From assembly GCF_900162665.1 (NCBI RefSeq), contig NZ_LT727813.1:192961-256960 (forward strand): DNA of 64,000 nt. Reading direction: 5' to 3'. Position numbers and translations under genes: made by a program. This document shows, piece after piece, positions 25,558-34,857 of this stretch (the stretch's first letter is position 1; the number at the start of each line of letters is the position of its first letter). The notes beneath the pieces were generated by a model. That model was not told the DNA's origin and did no database searches. It saw nothing but the letters and a program-made list of their open reading frames with translations. Source of the stretch: Oceanobacillus sojae. Its GTDB lineage: Bacteria; Bacillota; Bacilli; Bacillales; Amphibacillaceae.

Positions 25558-26505
25558 TTACCATAGACTGTTGTCACTTACTTTTCTGGCTACAGAGTTA
25601 AATAGGACGAGTAGTGCGATGTTGATTGCCGAGTCGAACAGTCCAATTGCCGCTGCAAAGCTGTACTGCCCTTCCAAGAGACCCGTCTGATAGACAAATG
25701 TCTGAATCACATCAGATGTTTTGGCATTCAGATTATTTTGCATCAGCAGTACTTTCTCAAAGCCGACTGTCATAAAGCTGCCAATGTTTAGAATAAATAG
25801 CACAACAATCGTCGGCAGAATGCTTGGGATATTAATATGGAAAATACGCTGAAGCCGGGATGCGCCATCCACTTTTGCTGCTTCATGCAATTCCGGATTA
25901 ACACCGGATAATGCTGCCAGATAAATGATGGAGCCCCAACCGAGCGTCTGCCAGACCCCAGACCATGTAAAAACGTGTCTGAACCAGCCCGGGCTTGTCA
26001 GGAAATTTACTGGATCTCCGCCAAAGAACAAAATAAGACGGTTCACTAAGCCGGTTGTAGGGTCTAAAAAGATTACAATCATTCCTACTACAACAACGAC
26101 AGAAATAAAATGCGGAGCATAGGTTAATGTTTGTGCCCATCTCTTAAATATACTATTTTTCACTTCATGCAGAGAGAGTGCCAGAATAATAGGCAATGGG
26201 AATAAGATTAATTGATACGCACTTAAAATCAGCGTATTTTTAAGCAGTCTCCAAAAATAGTATGAATTGAAAAAGCGCTCGAAGTGATCAAACCCGACCC
26301 AGGGACTGCCCCAGATCCCCAGGTTGGCAAAAAAGTTTTTGAAAGCAATCTGTACGCCATACATCGGGATATAATGTAATAAGATAAAATACGCAACCGC
26401 CGGAAGTAAGAAAACATATATTTGCCAATTTCGGGCAAAGTTCTTTCTCACTTGATCGAATTTACTTTGGGCAGGTACAGAAATATCATTTTTTACTCCC
26501 TTCAT
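25558..26505 (-). CDS. Carbohydrate ABC transporter permease, LplB/YteP type
   Basis: This 315-residue protein has six membrane helices, beginning after a charged cytoplasmic start (NFARNWQIYVFLLPAVAYFILLHYIPMYGVQIAFKNF). The EAA loop ELHEAAKVDGASRLQRIFHINIPSILPTIVVLFILNIGSFMTVGFEKVLLMQN and YQTGLLEGQYSFAAAIGLFDSAINIALL are typical of the polysaccharide/aldotetraouronic acid transporter class. GGAGGTTAGAGA precedes the ATG. It forms a heterodimer with the downstream permease and is separated from the binding-protein genes by a strong hairpin. Confidence 0.92.
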   Translation of the reverse strand: MKGVKNDISVPAQSKFDQVRKNFARNWQIYVFLLPAVAYFILLHYIPMYGVQIAFKNFFANLGIWGSPWVGFDHFERFFNSYYFWRLLKNTLILSAYQLILFPLPIILALSLHEVKNSIFKRWAQTLTYAPHFISVVVVVGMIVIFLDPTTGLVNRLILFFGGDPVNFLTSPGWFRHVFTWSGVWQTLGWGSIIYLAALSGVNPELHEAAKVDGASRLQRIFHINIPSILPTIVVLFILNIGSFMTVGFEKVLLMQNNLNAKTSDVIQTFVYQTGLLEGQYSFAAAIGLFDSAINIALLVLFNSVARKVSDNSLW

Positions 26506-26519
26506 TCTCTAACCTCCTG

Positions 26520-26557
26520 TTTATCAACGGCTGGGCATAAATCCAGCCGTTGATAAA
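26520..26557 (-). promoter_or_regulatory. Intercistronic stem-loop between binding-protein and permease genes
   Basis: Arms 26520-26534 and 26543-26557 are perfect 15-bp reverse complements with an 8-nt loop. The gap lies between the lipoprotein stop and the permease ribosome site. There is no U-tract, so it more likely stabilises the upstream mRNA or causes partial termination. Confidence 0.65.
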
Positions 26558-26585
26558 TTCAACTTCTATTCAGGATGAGAAGCTT

Positions 26586-28205
26586 TTAATTTTCCTTATA
26601 GCGTTCATAAGCTGCTTGCTGGATTTCCATGTACTCGTCATAGCCCATGTTCTTAACAGTTTCCACATACGCATCCCATTCAGCGAAATCATTCTCTCCT
26701 GTAATAAAACTGGCCTGCATCTCTTCTACATATTTTTGCAAGTCTGTTTCCAATACAGCAATACGGTCATTTTCTTCTGCTGTATACGTAAACGCCGGCC
26801 AAATTTCTTCAATTAAATACGGTTCTAATTGCTCTGCAGCTTCTACATCAGTTGGCGCATTCTCTGAGCCGGTGAAGAAGTCATCTGTGATAATAACCGG
26901 ATGATTTCCGCCCGGATTAATAATATATTCTGCCAGTGCCTGCGTCAGCGTTAGTCCATCCGGATTATCCGTTATTTCCTCTGTCAGCTTCGGACCTTCC
27001 TCTGTTTCTTCATAGGTCACACCTTCAATACCCATAAAGAACATTTTTTGTCCTTCCTCGCTCCAGAAATAATCAATCCATCTCAACGCAGCTTCCGGAT
27101 TTTCATTTTCGCTTGTGATCAGGAAATTCCCCAATGAAAGGACAGGAGAGGTAATTCCTGTATACATTTTCGTACCATCCGGACCTTCAAGTGCATTCCC
27201 CGGAATAAACTGGCCGCCTACTTCATTTCCGTATAATTCCATCGGATTATAAAACTGTACCGCTCCATAAAGATCATCTGCTGCATTTGCCAAGTGCTGA
27301 TCAACCTCTAAGGAATAAATATTCTGCTCAATCAGCTCTTCCTCATAAAGCTTATTCAGATATGTCAACATTTCTTTATATTGGTCATCAATAGGGTAGA
27401 ACCGGAGATCCCCTGAATCCGGATTACTATCAATTAAGGTATGAAGCTGACCACGATTTTGCACGCCGAATGCTCCTGATATCCAGTGAATAATACGGGA
27501 CATTTCCGCTACACTGCTTAATGGAATTTCATCATTTTTTCCATTCCCGTTCAAATCTGTTTCTTTCACTGCTTTCAAATACTCATAGAATTCATCTGTC
27601 GTCTCCGGATTATCCATGTCGAGCTGCTCTAACCAGTCTCCATTCACCCATCCTTTGGCACCGATTAATAAGGATGAAAAATCTGGTGAGTAGACGGTCG
27701 GAATAGAATAAATATTTCCATCCGGGAACGTAATTCCTTTTCGGATATCCGGGTTTTCATCCAGTACTTTTTTGATATTTGGCGCATATTCTTCAATCAA
27801 ATCATTTAAAGGGATAAATGTGCCCTGACCGCCATACTTTTGAACATCGGAAACTGGCAGGTTGGCAGCGTAAAAAACATCCGGCAAATCCCCGCTTGCA
27901 AGTGCAAGGTTTCGTTTTTCTTCTAACCCGTCTGCCGGCACCATATTCCACGTAATATCCATATTTGTCATTTCTTCATATTCATTTAAAAGTAAAACGT
28001 CATTCCAATCGTCCGCTGTTGTTGCTGCTTTGCCGGCAAAGATTTCTAGTTCAACTGTATCATCCACAATTGGCATGCCTTCTGTATTTAAATTATTTAA
28101 AGCCTCTTCACTGCCGCCGACATCCTCGTTGTTTTCTTTATTACATGCGGCTAATGCGATGAACGGCACCGCCGCCATGATAATAAATTTCTTCTTGATA
28201 TTCAC
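26586..28205 (-). CDS. Sugar ABC transporter substrate-binding lipoprotein 1 (LplA/YtcQ type)
   Basis: This 539-residue lipoprotein has a lipobox ALAAC after MNIKKKFIIMAAVPFI, then a long extracytoplasmic domain of the large extracellular solute-binding class. Markers are ETTDEFYEYLKAVKETDLNGNGKNDEIPLSSV, AALRWIDYFWSEEGQKMFFMGIEGVTYEETEEGPKLT and INPGGNHPVI. The DLNGNGKNDE segment looks like a calcium-binding loop. The start is GTG with GGGGGT upstream. It is closely similar along its whole length to the next upstream gene, so the two are tandem duplicates. Confidence 0.9.
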   Translation of the reverse strand: MNIKKKFIIMAAVPFIALAACNKENNEDVGGSEEALNNLNTEGMPIVDDTVELEIFAGKAATTADDWNDVLLLNEYEEMTNMDITWNMVPADGLEEKRNLALASGDLPDVFYAANLPVSDVQKYGGQGTFIPLNDLIEEYAPNIKKVLDENPDIRKGITFPDGNIYSIPTVYSPDFSSLLIGAKGWVNGDWLEQLDMDNPETTDEFYEYLKAVKETDLNGNGKNDEIPLSSVAEMSRIIHWISGAFGVQNRGQLHTLIDSNPDSGDLRFYPIDDQYKEMLTYLNKLYEEELIEQNIYSLEVDQHLANAADDLYGAVQFYNPMELYGNEVGGQFIPGNALEGPDGTKMYTGITSPVLSLGNFLITSENENPEAALRWIDYFWSEEGQKMFFMGIEGVTYEETEEGPKLTEEITDNPDGLTLTQALAEYIINPGGNHPVIITDDFFTGSENAPTDVEAAEQLEPYLIEEIWPAFTYTAEENDRIAVLETDLQKYVEEMQASFITGENDFAEWDAYVETVKNMGYDEYMEIQQAAYERYKEN

Positions 28206-28283
28206 AAGAAATACCCCCAGGCTTTTTATTCTATTATAAGGCGGAAAAAGGAAGAGTCCTCCTTCTCTCCACCTGCGAGGCTA

Positions 28284-29897
28284 TTACTGACCTTCTTCAT
28301 AACGTTCCAGTGCTTTCTCCTGAATTTCCATATACTCATCAAGTCCCATTTCTTCCAGTGTCTTCACATAGTTATCCCACTCATTAAACGACGTTTCTCC
28401 TGTAACAAATTGCGCTTCCATCTCAGCAACATACTTTTGAATATCTGCTCCCAAAGACTCTAATGTTGCCTGTTCCTCTTCTTCATAGAAGAAAAACGGC
28501 CAAGGCTCTTCAATCAGATAAGGAGCCATATTTTCTGCATTTTCAAGATCTTCAGGCTGAAACTCCGGCGCTGTCGAATATTCCGGATTCTCAATAACCG
28601 GGTGTCCTCCGCCTGGATTAATGATATACTGTGCCAATGCTTCCTGAACGGTTAAGCCATCAGGATTATTTGTAATTTCCTCTGTCAGCTCCGGTCCGTC
28701 CGGTGTTTCTTCATAGGTTTCTCCTTCTAATCCCATAAAGAACATCTTCGCCCCTTCATCACTCCAGAAATAATCAATCCAGCGAATCGTTGCTTCCGGA
28801 TTCTCATTGACATTTGTAATAGAGAAGTGTCCCAGGCTATTTACAGGTGAAATAACGGAAGTAAACAGTTTATCTCCATTCGGGCCTTCCAGCGCATTCC
28901 CCGGAATATACCGGCCTCCCACTTCTTCTCCAAAATAATCTTTCGGATTGAAAAAGTTCATTGCAGCATATTTTCCTTCAGCACCATTTGCGAGAAAATG
29001 ATCCACTTCAATAGAGTAGATATTTTGTTCAATCAAGCCTTCTGTATACAGTTTGTTCATGTATTCCAGCAATTGTTTGTATTCATCTGCTGCCCGGTAA
29101 AAGCGTAATTCCCCAGTTTCCGGATTTTCATCAATCGAACCATGCAGAATTCCTTTATTCGAAACACCAAATGAACCAGTCAGCCAATGAAATAAGCGAT
29201 CCATAGAGACACTGCTGAACGGGATAACATCATTGCCATCAACGGATAATTCTTTTGCTGCTTTTAAATATTCATAAAATTCATCTGTCGTTTCCGGGTT
29301 ATCCATCCCTAATTCATCTAAAATTTCTTTGTTAATCCAAGGTTTATCATCCATCAGTGAGGTTGGAGAATCCGGATCTCTCAATCTTGGAATTGCATAA
29401 ATATTCCCATCTGGAAAGGTGATACCTTTTTTAATTTCCGGATATTTCTCCAGGTATGCTTTAATATTCGGAGCGTACTCATCGATTAAATCATTCAGAG
29501 GAATAAAGATACCCTGCTCACCGTACTTATATAAATCTGAATTTGGCATATAAGATCCATAGAAAAGGTCTGGTAAATCACCGCTTGCAAGGGCGAGATT
29601 TCTTTTTTCCTGCAACCCGTCAACAGGAACCTGATTCCAGTTCATGTCTATATTCGTCATTTTTTCATACGCATTTAAAACAGGGACATCATTCCAATCT
29701 TCCGCAGTTGAAGCCGCATGCCCGGCAAAGACATCCAATGTTATTTCATTCTCTACAATTGGCATGCCTTCCTGATTCAGATTCTCAAGTGCTTCCTCAC
29801 TTCCGCCCGCCTCCTCTTTTTTATCATTGCTGCATGCAGTAAGCATAAATAAAAAGGAAACGCATAATAGAAACAGGACTTTTTTCTGGAATTTCAT
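28284..29897 (-). CDS. Sugar ABC transporter substrate-binding lipoprotein 2 (LplA/YtcQ type)
   Basis: This 537-residue paralogue of the neighbouring lipoprotein has a signal peptide MKFQKKVLFLLCVSFLFM and lipobox LTAC. It shares blocks such as GGSEEALxNLNxEGMPIV, RNLALASGDLPDxFY, IFIPLNDLI(D/E)EYAPNIK and the (A)IRWIDYFWS(D/E)EG region. It lacks the full calcium-loop-like DLNGNGKNDE of the paralogue, having only a short SVDGNDVIP. The pair may bind different oligosaccharides for one permease complex. GGGGGGGATTTT precedes the ATG. It follows the NagZ-like gene. Confidence 0.9.
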   Translation of the reverse strand: MKFQKKVLFLLCVSFLFMLTACSNDKKEEAGGSEEALENLNQEGMPIVENEITLDVFAGHAASTAEDWNDVPVLNAYEKMTNIDMNWNQVPVDGLQEKRNLALASGDLPDLFYGSYMPNSDLYKYGEQGIFIPLNDLIDEYAPNIKAYLEKYPEIKKGITFPDGNIYAIPRLRDPDSPTSLMDDKPWINKEILDELGMDNPETTDEFYEYLKAAKELSVDGNDVIPFSSVSMDRLFHWLTGSFGVSNKGILHGSIDENPETGELRFYRAADEYKQLLEYMNKLYTEGLIEQNIYSIEVDHFLANGAEGKYAAMNFFNPKDYFGEEVGGRYIPGNALEGPNGDKLFTSVISPVNSLGHFSITNVNENPEATIRWIDYFWSDEGAKMFFMGLEGETYEETPDGPELTEEITNNPDGLTVQEALAQYIINPGGGHPVIENPEYSTAPEFQPEDLENAENMAPYLIEEPWPFFFYEEEEQATLESLGADIQKYVAEMEAQFVTGETSFNEWDNYVKTLEEMGLDEYMEIQEKALERYEEGQ

Positions 29898-29983
29898 TCT
29901 AAAATCCCCCCCAAATTTTCTTTATCAGTTTATTAGCCTCTGTTACACATTTTTTCCTCCCTCCCTTTGCAGATGAAAGTAAA

Positions 29984-31573
29984 TCAAATGTTGACCGGTA
30001 ATGTTCCTTTTGCCTCTTCTTCACCAAAAATTGCACCTGCAGCAATTTGCAAGGCAGGATAGCTGAATTCATATGTGTTGATAAATGCTTGCGCTTTTTG
30101 CAGAAAATGAAAATCATACGGATTCCGCATGCCAACTCCAATAATCTTCTTATTTTCTTTCAATAATTGATTAACAAGTGTAATCACTGGACTATGTTCA
30201 GTTACGGTCAGAGTGCCTAAGATGATATAATCATAATTTGTGGCCCGGGCAGTAATTCCTTCCACAGCCTTTTCAAGCTTATTCAAATCATATACCTCTA
30301 CAGGTGCATCTGGAATATATTCTCTTACCGCAGAACCGAGTGATTTATGATTTCCTTTATTATCTTCTACCTGCATCCTTGCTCCCTGCAGCGGCTCCAA
30401 CACGAAGATTTTCGGTTGTTTCTCTTTGTTCAACGGCAGCAGCTGATGGTTATGAACTATCGTTACACTTTCCCGATAAACTGTTTGTGCCAGTTGATGA
30501 TGTTTTTGGGATCCGACAACTTGCAGGGCACCTTTTGCTTCCGGAAAACGGGGATCTCCCCAGCTCGTGTATTTTTCTTTCAACAGCTGGATGCGCTGGA
30601 TGGATTCTTCTATACGTGAAAGTGACAGCTCTCCATTTTCAACGGCACTTGCGATTTCCTGTATAGCTCCTTCCTGAACAGCATGTGTATGAGAAATCAT
30701 GACAAAATCTGTACCTGCCTGCAGCGCCTTCACAGCTCCTTTTTCAGTTCCAATCGAATTCGATATCGCTTTCATTTCCATACAGTCTGTTGTAATTGCT
30801 CCTGTAAATCCAAGCTTTTCACGTAAAAGATCAACATAAACCCGTTTGGATAAAGTCGCCGGTGTATTTTCCTCCGGTTCAATCGCCGGGAAATACACAT
30901 GAGCAGCCATCACAGAATCTGCACCTGCTTCGATACAAGCTTTAAACGGTACCAGTTCGATATTTTCCAATCGCTCCACCTCATGTGAAATCACCGGCAG
31001 ATCCAGGTGCGAATCTACATTGGTATCCCCATGGCCGGGAAAATGCTTTAAAGATGTCATCACTCCGGCATCCTGCAGCCCTTTCATCATGGCTTCACCA
31101 AATGCAGCAACTTTTTCAGCATCTTCGCCAAAGGAGCGAACACCAATGACAGGATTATCGGAATTATTGTTCACATCTAAAACAGGTGCCAGATTCCAAT
31201 TAATTCCGAGTGCTTTTAATTCTTTCCCTGTTGCCAAACCTATTTTATAAGCATATTGTGGATTATCTGTTGCTCCCAATGCCATCGATCCGGGAAAAGA
31301 AGTTAATCCTTTATGAATTCTGCTGACAACGCCGTTCTCCTGATCCAGACAAATAAGCAATGGTTTTTCATATCCGGCTTTTTTAGCTTCCTTTTGTAAA
31401 TCAGAAGTTAATTGCAGAACCTCTTCCGGCTCTCCAATATTCCGGCTAAATAAAATAATAGAACCGACATGATAATCATGAATTAATTTTTTTATTTTCG
31501 GGCTCACTGTCGTCCCATCAAATCCAGCAACGAGCAGCTGACCAATTTTTCTTTCTAATTCTTTCTTGCTCAT
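29984..31573 (-). CDS. nagZ: Beta-N-acetylhexosaminidase, GH3 NagZ type
   Basis: This 529-residue glycoside hydrolase family 3 enzyme has the NagZ signature SLKHFPGHGDTNVDSHLDLP (175-194), with the catalytic Asp-His dyad, and the nucleophile D263 in GAITTDCMEM. It also has LDQENGVVSRI near residue 80 and a C-terminal GH3-C-like domain (about 370-529), as in the two-domain B. subtilis enzyme. NagZ removes non-reducing GlcNAc from muropeptides or chitooligosaccharides. There is no signal peptide, unlike the exported B. subtilis enzyme, so it should act inside on imported substrate. It lies 41 nt after the GH20 gene in the same operon. Confidence 0.9.
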   Translation of the reverse strand: MSKKELERKIGQLLVAGFDGTTVSPKIKKLIHDYHVGSIILFSRNIGEPEEVLQLTSDLQKEAKKAGYEKPLLICLDQENGVVSRIHKGLTSFPGSMALGATDNPQYAYKIGLATGKELKALGINWNLAPVLDVNNNSDNPVIGVRSFGEDAEKVAAFGEAMMKGLQDAGVMTSLKHFPGHGDTNVDSHLDLPVISHEVERLENIELVPFKACIEAGADSVMAAHVYFPAIEPEENTPATLSKRVYVDLLREKLGFTGAITTDCMEMKAISNSIGTEKGAVKALQAGTDFVMISHTHAVQEGAIQEIASAVENGELSLSRIEESIQRIQLLKEKYTSWGDPRFPEAKGALQVVGSQKHHQLAQTVYRESVTIVHNHQLLPLNKEKQPKIFVLEPLQGARMQVEDNKGNHKSLGSAVREYIPDAPVEVYDLNKLEKAVEGITARATNYDYIILGTLTVTEHSPVITLVNQLLKENKKIIGVGMRNPYDFHFLQKAQAFINTYEFSYPALQIAAGAIFGEEEAKGTLPVNI

Positions 31574-31614
31574 GGAGCAGCCTCCTTCACTCTATTTCCT
31601 TTTGAATATCCTCT

Positions 31615-33492
31615 TTAAGATAAATTCCCTGCTGTCACAATACGATGATATAAATTTCTTCCTAAGGAACCTTCCGACATAGGATACGGACCTTCGAAAT
31701 GCAGCCGCTCCTCTTCAAGCTCCTCGATTTTGCTGATTTCTCCTTCGATATATTGCTGCACACGGTACATCACCGTATCTACCCGTGCCAGCACACCGCC
31801 ATAACGAATCTCAATAATTTCCCAGCCAAAGGGTTTATTGAATGAAAACCATAGATTGCGATGGACCTTTCTTAATGTATCGACACGATTTTTCACTTCC
31901 TCTAAAGCAGGCATCATATTCTCGAGCTTACTTCGATCCTGTTTATCGTATATCTCTTTCATGCGTCTTCCTAATTCAGCTTTCACACTTAGAACATGCG
32001 ATAGCTGTTTATAGAAATCAAATAATAGATTCCAATTTGTATTTCTTTCCACTGCTTTCTCAAGCTTAGCTGTCAGCTCTGTATAATGTTTGTTCAGCGG
32101 CAAATTTTTAATATTCGCATCGTATAAACCAATCAAAATATCTTGCCATAGTAAAAGCTTGGAAGGATTGGAGGTCTGCAGATTATTCTTAGCTACACCA
32201 GGTGTTTCATCTAATTGATTGAAAAGCATAAAGTCATTAAAATCGGCTCCTGTACAAAAATGAAAACGCCGGTGCAAGTGTTCTTCTGAGATAGATTTAT
32301 GATAGGAATGTTCGGCAAATAACTGTAAAACAGGCAAAGCTGTCATCATTGGTGTTTCTGCGCCATTATCTCCCCACATGGTGAAAAAGACCTCTTTAAG
32401 CTTCTCTTTTTTACAAGCACGTAAAGCTGCTTCACTCGCTGCAAAGGCTTTTCCATAGTTAGGAGAGATTCCATTCCACGTCCACACACCCCCTGCAAAC
32501 ACAGGATCAGCTTTTAATGCTTTATGCTTTTGAATAAAGCTGCGGTAAAATTCTTCATCGTCATGATAATAATCCCAATAAACAAGCTGTGTTTCCGGAA
32601 TAGACGCTATGACGGATGCCGGAATCTCAGCATCTAAGTCATAATAACCTCCATGCTTGGAGCCGAGGCGGAAATACATATCACTCCAAATCATCGGCTT
32701 TAACTTCTTCTTATCTGTAATGGCTACAACCTCTTTAAGATGTTTGTTCATAATATCGAACCTCTTTTGGTAACCATGTTTATCAAGATATTTTCCTAAG
32801 CCAAGCTGATGTGCTTCATCCATTCCGATATGAATCCGCTTCGATTGAAATGGACAGCTTGCAGCTTCAATGAGGTGCTCTAAAAAGGTATATGTTGCCT
32901 CTGAGCCAGCCAATAAAATGTCTGCGGTATCCCTTATATCGATTGCATAATTCCATTTTAAAGCTTCTGTTAAATGAGCCAATGTCTGAATACAGGGAAT
33001 CATTTCAATTCCTAATTCTGCAGCATACTGATCACATTCCTTCAGCTCTTCCTTTGTGTATCTTCCACGCATATAACCGAAATAAGGATATTCTTTTACT
33101 TCGTATGTATCCTCTGTATATACCATCAATGTATTGAGTCCCATTAATGCTATTTTACGCAATAAATCCTTTATCCCTTCTACCTTCATTACTGCATTGC
33201 GTGAAGCATCCAGCATCGCACCATTCATTGTAAACTTTGGCTTCTCTATAAAATCAAAATCCGTTTCTGCATAAAAATGCTCCAGCCATAATCCAAGTCC
33301 CCTGAAAAAATGAATCTTCTCCTGAAATACAATTTCACCTTTTCCATTATGATTTTTCACCAAAAGAGGACCTTCTCTTTGCGTCACATGGATCCGATAA
33401 CCCTCCTGTACCAATTCAATATCCAATTCGTTCAACAGATGATTCAGTCCTTTTTTCACCTGCGCCAGCTCTCCTGTTAAGTGAAGCTTCAT
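31615..33492 (-). CDS. GH20-family beta-N-acetylhexosaminidase
   Basis: This 625-residue protein has a small N-terminal domain (1-85) and then a GH20 barrel: KFTMNGAMLDASRNAVMKVEGIKDLLRKIALMGLNTLMVYTED, the catalytic pair in RIHIGMDEAHQLGLG (D225, E226), WSDMYFRLG, and the aromatic sites VYWDYY and VWTWNG. It then has a helical C-terminal region of about 200 residues. GH20 enzymes use substrate-assisted catalysis on terminal GlcNAc or GalNAc. No signal peptide is present. It is the first gene of the nine-gene locus and adds a second exo-hexosaminidase to NagZ. Confidence 0.85.
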   Translation of the reverse strand: MKLHLTGELAQVKKGLNHLLNELDIELVQEGYRIHVTQREGPLLVKNHNGKGEIVFQEKIHFFRGLGLWLEHFYAETDFDFIEKPKFTMNGAMLDASRNAVMKVEGIKDLLRKIALMGLNTLMVYTEDTYEVKEYPYFGYMRGRYTKEELKECDQYAAELGIEMIPCIQTLAHLTEALKWNYAIDIRDTADILLAGSEATYTFLEHLIEAASCPFQSKRIHIGMDEAHQLGLGKYLDKHGYQKRFDIMNKHLKEVVAITDKKKLKPMIWSDMYFRLGSKHGGYYDLDAEIPASVIASIPETQLVYWDYYHDDEEFYRSFIQKHKALKADPVFAGGVWTWNGISPNYGKAFAASEAALRACKKEKLKEVFFTMWGDNGAETPMMTALPVLQLFAEHSYHKSISEEHLHRRFHFCTGADFNDFMLFNQLDETPGVAKNNLQTSNPSKLLLWQDILIGLYDANIKNLPLNKHYTELTAKLEKAVERNTNWNLLFDFYKQLSHVLSVKAELGRRMKEIYDKQDRSKLENMMPALEEVKNRVDTLRKVHRNLWFSFNKPFGWEIIEIRYGGVLARVDTVMYRVQQYIEGEISKIEELEEERLHFEGPYPMSEGSLGRNLYHRIVTAGNLS

Positions 33493-33897
33493 ATATTATC
33501 TGCCCCCGCTTTTCAGTCATTAGATTTTATCAGCTTTCACATAGTGGGTTTCTCGTATGAGAATTCTGACATGCTTTTGGTTTGTATTAGGATATGCTTC
33601 TTAAAATTGAAATAGAATATCAGATTTACATCGGAAAATTTGTTATTATGTTTTATGATTGAATGGAAAGGCAATATAAAAACACCCCAAGTATTAGTTT
33701 TTTACTCTAACATTTGGGGTGCGGTACCAATCTTTAAGTTTTTATTTCCACTTTGTAAAGACAATTATAACGTAATTACCTATATTCAAAACGGACGGCG
33801 TGAGCCTCTTCCCAAAGAATAACTCCTGCCGCCCGTATAAACTTATTTCAACGGAATTTATTACAATTACTATTTAAACTCTTTTATGCCTGCTCAT
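33493..33897. other. Intergenic stretch: promoter region and tandem stem-loops
   Basis: No gene is supported. The right half carries two stem-loops that end the minus-strand 33898 operon, listed separately. The left half should hold the promoter of the GH20 operon. TTCTCGTATGAGAA at 33550-33563 (5-bp arms, 4-nt spacer) is a weak operator candidate. Confidence 0.45.
33676..33721 (-). terminator. Intrinsic terminator of the DUF1177/opp minus-strand operon
   Basis: CACCCCAA (33683-33690) and TTGGGGTG (33714-33721) form a perfect 8-bp stem; on the minus strand it runs into TTTTTATATTG. A second stem-loop (ACGGGCGGC with GCCGTCCGT, about 33790-33832) stands between it and the aminopeptidase stop. 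Confidence 0.7.
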
Positions 33898-34845
33898 TTA
33901 ATTAAATTGTATTTCCTTATTATCAATAGATACAATCGGTTTTTTGATAACACAGTCAATATGTACATTTGCTTCTGTTTCTCCACCAAAGGATTTATTA
34001 CTGCCAAAAGCTATATGTACGGTCCCAAAAACTTTCTCATCTTCTAAAACATTTCCAATCAGCCGTGCCTTGCTATTTGTTCCAATTCCAAATTCAGCAA
34101 TTTTTCTCCCGGCTCCATCACCTAATAATTCAAGCAGCTCTTTACCCTTATCCCCACTAGCAGCAATTAATCTGCCATTTTCGATTTCTAAAGTTAAAGG
34201 CTCTTTTATCACACCTATGCCGGCAATGGAGCCATCAATAATTATTGTTCCATTAGCTGAGTCTTCTATTGGTGCAATATAGGCTTCACCAGAAGGGAGA
34301 TTTCCCGCCTCTCCTTTTTCTTTAAAAACACCAGTACTTTCAATTCCAGCTCTGTTTTTTATTGAAAAAGATAAGCAAGTATTTCCTTTTTTTATTTCAA
34401 CTTGATTACCCTGATTTAGTAATTCACAATATTTTGTTGTGCGTTCAACAACCTCATGATAGTCTGCTGATATAGCGCCATTCTTTAGCATATCCAAGGT
34501 AACACCTGGCATCGTTGCAACTCGTGCCCCGGCACTTGAGGCATTTTTTCTTGCATTTGTATGGGTAAGAGAATGTTTTGTGATACATAGTACAACCTCC
34601 GCTGCCTTCATTGCTTCACTTATAACCTGTGGAGGTTCTTCTCCTGATTTCAATCTGGGAGTCATTTCCATGAGCACTGTTTCATTTCTTCTTTTTAGAC
34701 CAGCCTGGTAGAATATATTGGCGATTTCTTTTAACTCTGTATCGGTAATAATTAATATTTGTTCATCCTGCTTCACAAATAAATTATTCGTTAACACACT
34801 CTCTGCCACATTTATATAATCTTGCATCCATAAACTTCCTCTCAC
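33898..34845 (-). CDS. M29-like aminopeptidase family protein
   Basis: This 315-residue protein belongs to the leucyl-aminopeptidase (M29)-like/NicX-like family. It has an N-terminal Rossmann-type half (VAESVLTNNLFVKQDEQILIITDTELKEIANIFYQAGLKRR) and a C-terminal half with the ligand-rich motifs GEAYIAPIEDSANGTIIIDGSI, AEFGIGTNSKARLIGNVLEDEKVFGTVHIAFGSN and NVHIDCVIKKP. The conserved E, H and D residues of these motifs form the metal site in the family. It probably removes an amino acid from small peptides or opens an amide ring. As the last gene of the opp-DUF1177 operon, it likely processes the imported compound. Confidence 0.75.
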   Translation of the reverse strand: MRGSLWMQDYINVAESVLTNNLFVKQDEQILIITDTELKEIANIFYQAGLKRRNETVLMEMTPRLKSGEEPPQVISEAMKAAEVVLCITKHSLTHTNARKNASSAGARVATMPGVTLDMLKNGAISADYHEVVERTTKYCELLNQGNQVEIKKGNTCLSFSIKNRAGIESTGVFKEKGEAGNLPSGEAYIAPIEDSANGTIIIDGSIAGIGVIKEPLTLEIENGRLIAASGDKGKELLELLGDGAGRKIAEFGIGTNSKARLIGNVLEDEKVFGTVHIAFGSNKSFGGETEANVHIDCVIKKPIVSIDNKEIQFN

Positions 34846-34857
34846 AAGTATATCTTT

